Origin: Burkholderia catarinensis
Lineage (GTDB): Bacteria > Pseudomonadota > Gammaproteobacteria > Burkholderiales > Burkholderiaceae
Direction of reading: 5' to 3'
DNA: 64,000 nt
Assembly (NCBI RefSeq): GCF_001883705.2
Contig: NZ_MDEQ02000009.1
Span: 62,001 to 126,000 of the forward strand
Position numbers and translations under genes: made by a program. Below the pieces are notes generated by a model. That model had not been told where the DNA came from. It saw only the letters and a program-made list of their open reading frames with translations, and did not search any database. Shown here in pieces: positions 60,999 through 64,000 of the stretch; position 1 is the stretch's first letter, and each line of letters opens with the position of its first letter.

Positions 60999-61256
60999 TC
61001 ACCCGCCCGTCACCGGCGGAAAAAACGCGACCTCGCTGTCCTCGCGCACGACGAAGTCCCCGGTCACCATCTCGAGGTTCACGGCCGCCCGCACGGGGCG
61101 CTCCGTCCGCAGCGCTTGCGCGCTGCGCGCGTCGCGCGCGGCCAGCGTGCTGCGCAGCGCGTCGACGGTGAGTTCGCGCGCGTCGATCTCGACGGTTTCC
61201 TCGTCGAGTTCGAGTTGTTCGCGAATGCTTGCGAAGTACTTGATCGTCAGTTTCAT
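60999..61256 (-). CDS. moaD: molybdopterin synthase small subunit MoaD
   Basis: Ubiquitin-like sulfur carrier of 85 residues ending in the essential Gly-Gly (AFFPPVTGG), on which the thiocarboxylate forms. The start MKLTIKYFASIREQLELDEE is typical. It is the last gene of the cofactor cluster, 52 bases after moaE. Together MoaD and MoaE convert precursor Z (cPMP) to molybdopterin in the cytoplasm. Confidence 0.93.
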   Translation of the reverse strand: MKLTIKYFASIREQLELDEETVEIDARELTVDALRSTLAARDARSAQALRTERPVRAAVNLEMVTGDFVVREDSEVAFFPPVTGG

Positions 61257-61308
61257 TGCGATGTCTCGAGCAGGGTCGGCGGAATCGGAAAACACGAGGC
61301 GGATGCGG

Positions 61309-61887
61309 TCAGCCCCAGCGCCGCATCGCCTGGTCGTCGTGCGCCTTCGCCTCGACCCAGCCGGATGCGCCGTCGTGCCGGATCTCCTTCTTCCAGAACG
61401 GTGCATGGGTCTTCAGGAAGTCCATCAGGAATTCGCACGCATCGAACGCGGACGCGCGATGCGTGGCGGCCACCACGACCAGCACGACCGCCTGGCCGAG
61501 CGGAATGCGCCCGACGCGGTGCACGATCCTGACCGCTTCGAGCCGCCAGCGCGCGCTGGCTTCCTCGACGATGCTCCACAGCGCCTGCTCGGTCATCGTC
61601 GGATAGTGCTCGACTTCCAGCGCGACGACGTCGTCGACATCGCCTTCGTTGCGCACGACGCCGAGGAAATTCACCACCGCGCCGACATTCGGATTGCGAA
61701 CGATCGGCGCAAGCTCGGCGCCCGCGTCGATCGGCGCGCACTGCACGCGTACTTCGAACCCGGCGGCAATCGCCGGCGGCGGCTCGGTGTGCGGGTCGGC
61801 GTCAGCGTCGTCGGCGGGATGCGAGTGGCTGCCGGTGCGCATCGGGTCGCCCGGCAACGCGGCACGGGATTCGGTGAAGCTCGTCAT
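61309..61887 (-). CDS. moaE: molybdopterin synthase large subunit MoaE
   Basis: Catalytic subunit of 192 residues. The MoaE core starts at about residue 45 with RVQCAPIDAGAELAPIVRNP and has GAVVNFLGVVRNEG, LEVEHYPTMTEQAL, HRVGRIPLGQAVVLVVVAAT, and the catalytic lysines in FLKTHAPFWKKE. The first 45 residues (Pro-, Asp- and His-rich) are an extra tail. AGGAGAA precedes ATG 61887. The gene lies between moaA and moaD on the same strand. Confidence 0.93.
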   Translation of the reverse strand: MTSFTESRAALPGDPMRTGSHSHPADDADADPHTEPPPAIAAGFEVRVQCAPIDAGAELAPIVRNPNVGAVVNFLGVVRNEGDVDDVVALEVEHYPTMTEQALWSIVEEASARWRLEAVRIVHRVGRIPLGQAVVLVVVAATHRASAFDACEFLMDFLKTHAPFWKKEIRHDGASGWVEAKAHDDQAMRRWG

Positions 61888-61933
61888 GACGGTTCTCCTG
61901 TAAGCGGTGCGTCCCCTGCCGCGCGGCGGCCCG

Positions 61934-63058
61934 TCAGCCGCCGACGAGCGACATGCGCACGGTCGGATAGGTCTTGCCCTGCGCGCGGGCCGGCCGTGCG
62001 GCCCGGCGCTCGGAATAGCGGTCGTCGCGCTGGGTCCAGCGATCGCGCACGGCGGCGGCAAGCGAATCGGCCGGCGCCGCATCGTCGAGCCATGGCAGCA
62101 GGTCGGTGCCTTGCGTCGCGAACAGGCAGGTATAAAGCTTTCCGTCGGCCGACACGCGTGCGCGCGAGCAGGTGCCGCAGAACGGATGCGACACGCTCGC
62201 GATGAAGCCGACCTCGCCCGCGCCGTCGATGTGCGCGCAACGGATCGCGGTCGCGTCGTGCCCCGGTTCGCCGACGAGCACGAGCGGATAGTGCTCGTCG
62301 ATCAGCGCGCGCATCCGCGCGGCCGGCACGACCTTGTCGCCGGACCAGAGGCTCGCGCCGCCGACGTCCATGTATTCGATGAAGCGTACGGTCACGCCGG
62401 TATGCCGGAAGTGGCGCACGAGCGGCAGGATCTGGTCGTCGTTCGCGCCGCGCTCGATCACCGCGTTGACCTTGACCGGCGCGAGCCCGGCCGCCTGTGC
62501 GGCCTCGATGCCGGCCAGCACGCGCGCCACGGGCACGTCGGCGTCGCTCATCCGGCGGAACACCGCGTCGTCGAGCGCGTCGAGGCTGACGGTCACGCGC
62601 GACAGGCCCGCGTCGCGCAGCGTGCGCGCCTTCGCGCCGAGCAGCGAGCCGTTGGTCGTCAGCGCGATTTCGACGGGCTTGCCGTCGACGGTCGTCAGCG
62701 CGGCGAGGCGCTCGATCAGGGCTTCGAGGTTGCGGCGCAGCAACGGCTCGCCGCCCGTGATGCGGATTTTTTCGACGCCGAGCGACGTGAACGCGCGTGC
62801 GATCTTTTCCAGTTGCGCGAACGACAGCCGCTCGGACGACGGCATGAACGCATAGCCGGCGCCGAAGCTTTCGCGCGGCATGCAGTAGCCGCAGCGGAAA
62901 TTGCACTGGTCGATGACGGACAGGCGCAGGTCGCGCAGCGGGCGGCCGAGCGTGTCGGACGTGCGGGGGAAGGCGCCGGGCGATACGCCGCCGGATGACG
63001 CGGCGGCGGCCGGCGCGGCGGAAACGATGGCATTCACGATCGGTTCGTCGGCCTGCAT
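61934..63058 (-). CDS. moaA: GTP 3',8-cyclase MoaA (molybdenum cofactor biosynthesis)
   Basis: Radical-SAM enzyme of 374 residues that starts molybdopterin synthesis from GTP. The SAM cluster motif is CNFRCGYC (about residue 53); the second [4Fe-4S] cluster is held by CGTCSRARVSADGKLYTC (about 290-307), and the C-terminus ends in the required Gly-Gly (MSLVGG). GGEPLL, the SAM-binding motif, is intact. ATG 63058 is chosen by length; the N-terminal 40 residues are a low-complexity extension. Confidence 0.94.
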   Translation of the reverse strand: MQADEPIVNAIVSAAPAAAASSGGVSPGAFPRTSDTLGRPLRDLRLSVIDQCNFRCGYCMPRESFGAGYAFMPSSERLSFAQLEKIARAFTSLGVEKIRITGGEPLLRRNLEALIERLAALTTVDGKPVEIALTTNGSLLGAKARTLRDAGLSRVTVSLDALDDAVFRRMSDADVPVARVLAGIEAAQAAGLAPVKVNAVIERGANDDQILPLVRHFRHTGVTVRFIEYMDVGGASLWSGDKVVPAARMRALIDEHYPLVLVGEPGHDATAIRCAHIDGAGEVGFIASVSHPFCGTCSRARVSADGKLYTCLFATQGTDLLPWLDDAAPADSLAAAVRDRWTQRDDRYSERRAARPARAQGKTYPTVRMSLVGG

Positions 63059-63257
63059 GAAGTAAGCGGAGGGGCATCGCCGGGCGGCCGTGCATGTGCC
63101 GACGTGTCGGTGCACAGGTCGTGACGAGCCTCATCGTGAGGATAGTGCGCCGGACTTTTCCGGCAGGGACACAATCGCGCCCGAATTGCAGGAATACAGT
63201 TCGCCGTGCGGCAGGCGCGGTGAACGCGTCGGATCGGGCGGGTGTCAGGCGTCGCGA

Positions 63258-64000
63258 TCATGCGAGCCAGTGCGCGAATTCGTAATACGGTACCGCGTCG
63301 CCGCGCGCGATGCGTCGCCCGGCCGGCAGCCGGGCGAGCCCGCTCGCCTGCACGAGCGACTGCAGCGTGCCGGCGCCTTGCTGGCGCAGCGTATCGAGCA
63401 CGGGTGCGCCGCCGGGGCCGACGGCGCAGCGCACGCGCACGAAGCGCTCGCGCTGCGCATCCGGCTCGAAGCCGATGTCGATCGGCAGCGACGGCACGAC
63501 CGGCAGGCGCACGTCGCGCCCCTGCAGGCAGCGGATCAGCGGCGCGACGAACAGCGCGAACGCCGTCATCGCGGCCCCCGGATTGCCGGGCAGCAGCACC
63601 ACGGGCCGCGCATCGAGCCGCGCGAGCGCGACCGGCTTGCCGGGCTTCATGCGCACGCCGGCGACGACGAACGATGCGCCGAGCGCGGCCAGCGCGGGGC
63701 GCAGCAGATCCTTGTCGCCGACCGACGCGCCGCCGACGCAGATCACCAGGTCGCAGCCTGCGTGCAGGTCGCGCAGCGCGCGATCGACGGCGGGCGCGGT
63801 ATCGGCCGCATGCAGGCTCATCGCGACGCCGGCGCCGGTTCCCGATACCAGCGCGGCGAGCATCGGCGCATTGCTGTTGTAGATCTGCTGCGGCGCCCGC
63901 GGCTCGCCGCACGCGACGAGCTCGTCGCCGGTCGTCAGGATGCCGACGCGCAGCGCCGGGCGCACGTCGATGCGCGCGAAACCTTGTGCGGCGGCCACGC
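63258..64000 (-). CDS. moeA: molybdopterin molybdotransferase MoeA, 5' end outside window
   Basis: The C-terminal about 247 residues of MoeA, which inserts molybdate into adenylylated molybdopterin. Seen are GILTTGDELV, IYNSNAPML, VICVGGASVGDKD, GVRMKPGKPVALARLD and VLLPGNPGAAMTAFA, then the small C-terminal domain ending YEFAHWLA. The frame stays open to the window edge, so the start lies beyond base 64000. It reads toward moaA with about 200 bases between. Confidence 0.9.
   Translation of the reverse strand, partial: VAAAQGFARIDVRPALRVGILTTGDELVACGEPRAPQQIYNSNAPMLAALVSGTGAGVAMSLHAADTAPAVDRALRDLHAGCDLVICVGGASVGDKDLLRPALAALGASFVVAGVRMKPGKPVALARLDARPVVLLPGNPGAAMTAFALFVAPLIRCLQGRDVRLPVVPSLPIDIGFEPDAQRERFVRVRCAVGPGGAPVLDTLRQQGAGTLQSLVQASGLARLPAGRRIARGDAVPYYEFAHWLA

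Noticed and set aside
1-64000. CRISPR arrays, tRNA or rRNA genes, riboswitches, complete insertion sequences or prophage
   Set aside because: No regularly spaced repeats, cloverleaf-like sequences, rRNA-like sequence, known riboswitch cores or phage structural genes were noticed by eye; a covariance-model or profile scan would be needed to exclude small RNAs.

Overview
The window is high-GC DNA, dense in genes, with the codon use and gene families of Burkholderia, most likely the B. cepacia complex. DUF3331 and DUF4148 proteins, a very large kinase-like/ATPase/GAF/histidine-kinase protein and a DUF3701-type integrase all point to Burkholderiaceae. I found no rRNA, tRNA, CRISPR array or complete insertion sequence. 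Gene starts were chosen by ribosome binding site and family alignment. All functional calls come from reading motifs, not from database searches.

1-5.8 kb is a sulfur/amino-acid unit: an ABC importer (binding protein cut by the window edge, two permeases), a trans-sulfuration-family PLP enzyme, a DapA-family aldolase, a homocysteine S-methyltransferase and an Lrp/AsnC regulator, with the last genes overlapping as ATGA. A decayed IS end abuts the regulator, followed by a GNAT acetyltransferase. 6.9-12.6 kb (minus) is a molybdo-hydroxylase operon: TetR regulator, FAD subunit, fused FeS-molybdopterin subunit and MFS transporter.

12.9-34.4 kb is the most unusual part, a signalling region containing pairs of related genes: two GAF/FixL-type histidine kinases (one inside a 1685-residue protein with a degenerate Ser/Thr kinase domain and an AAA-type ATPase), two DUF3331 proteins, two ECF sigma factors (only one with an anti-sigma gene) and two small exported DUF4148 proteins. 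It also has a FixJ/TodT-like regulator, a receiver-only protein, a membrane histidine kinase, a universal stress protein, a BON protein, Ohr, a CPBP protease, an exported cupin, an MFS transporter, a stand-alone condensation-type acyltransferase and an SDR. Three intergenic ATAC-N4-GTAT palindromes inside this region are candidate sites for the local response regulator and could tie it into one regulon.

34.5-54 kb is mixed: an MFS gene next to a GalM remnant, an AraC/SDR pair, a chloroperoxidase-like hydrolase, a GGCT-like protein, a DUF3142 operon, unknown proteins, a hydratase, a universal stress protein behind an FNR-type box, a tyrosine recombinase, a TfoX-N protein, two gene stubs truncated at one point, and a DUF4132 protein with a small coupled ORF. 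54.6-60.9 kb holds a MocR-type regulator with an upstream inverted repeat, then an HMG-CoA-lyase-like / CoA-transferase / MFS catabolic operon divergent from a LysR gene. 61-64 kb carries molybdenum-cofactor genes moaD, moaE, moaA and moeA (cut by the edge). Their product is the cofactor that the hydroxylase at 8-11 kb needs.
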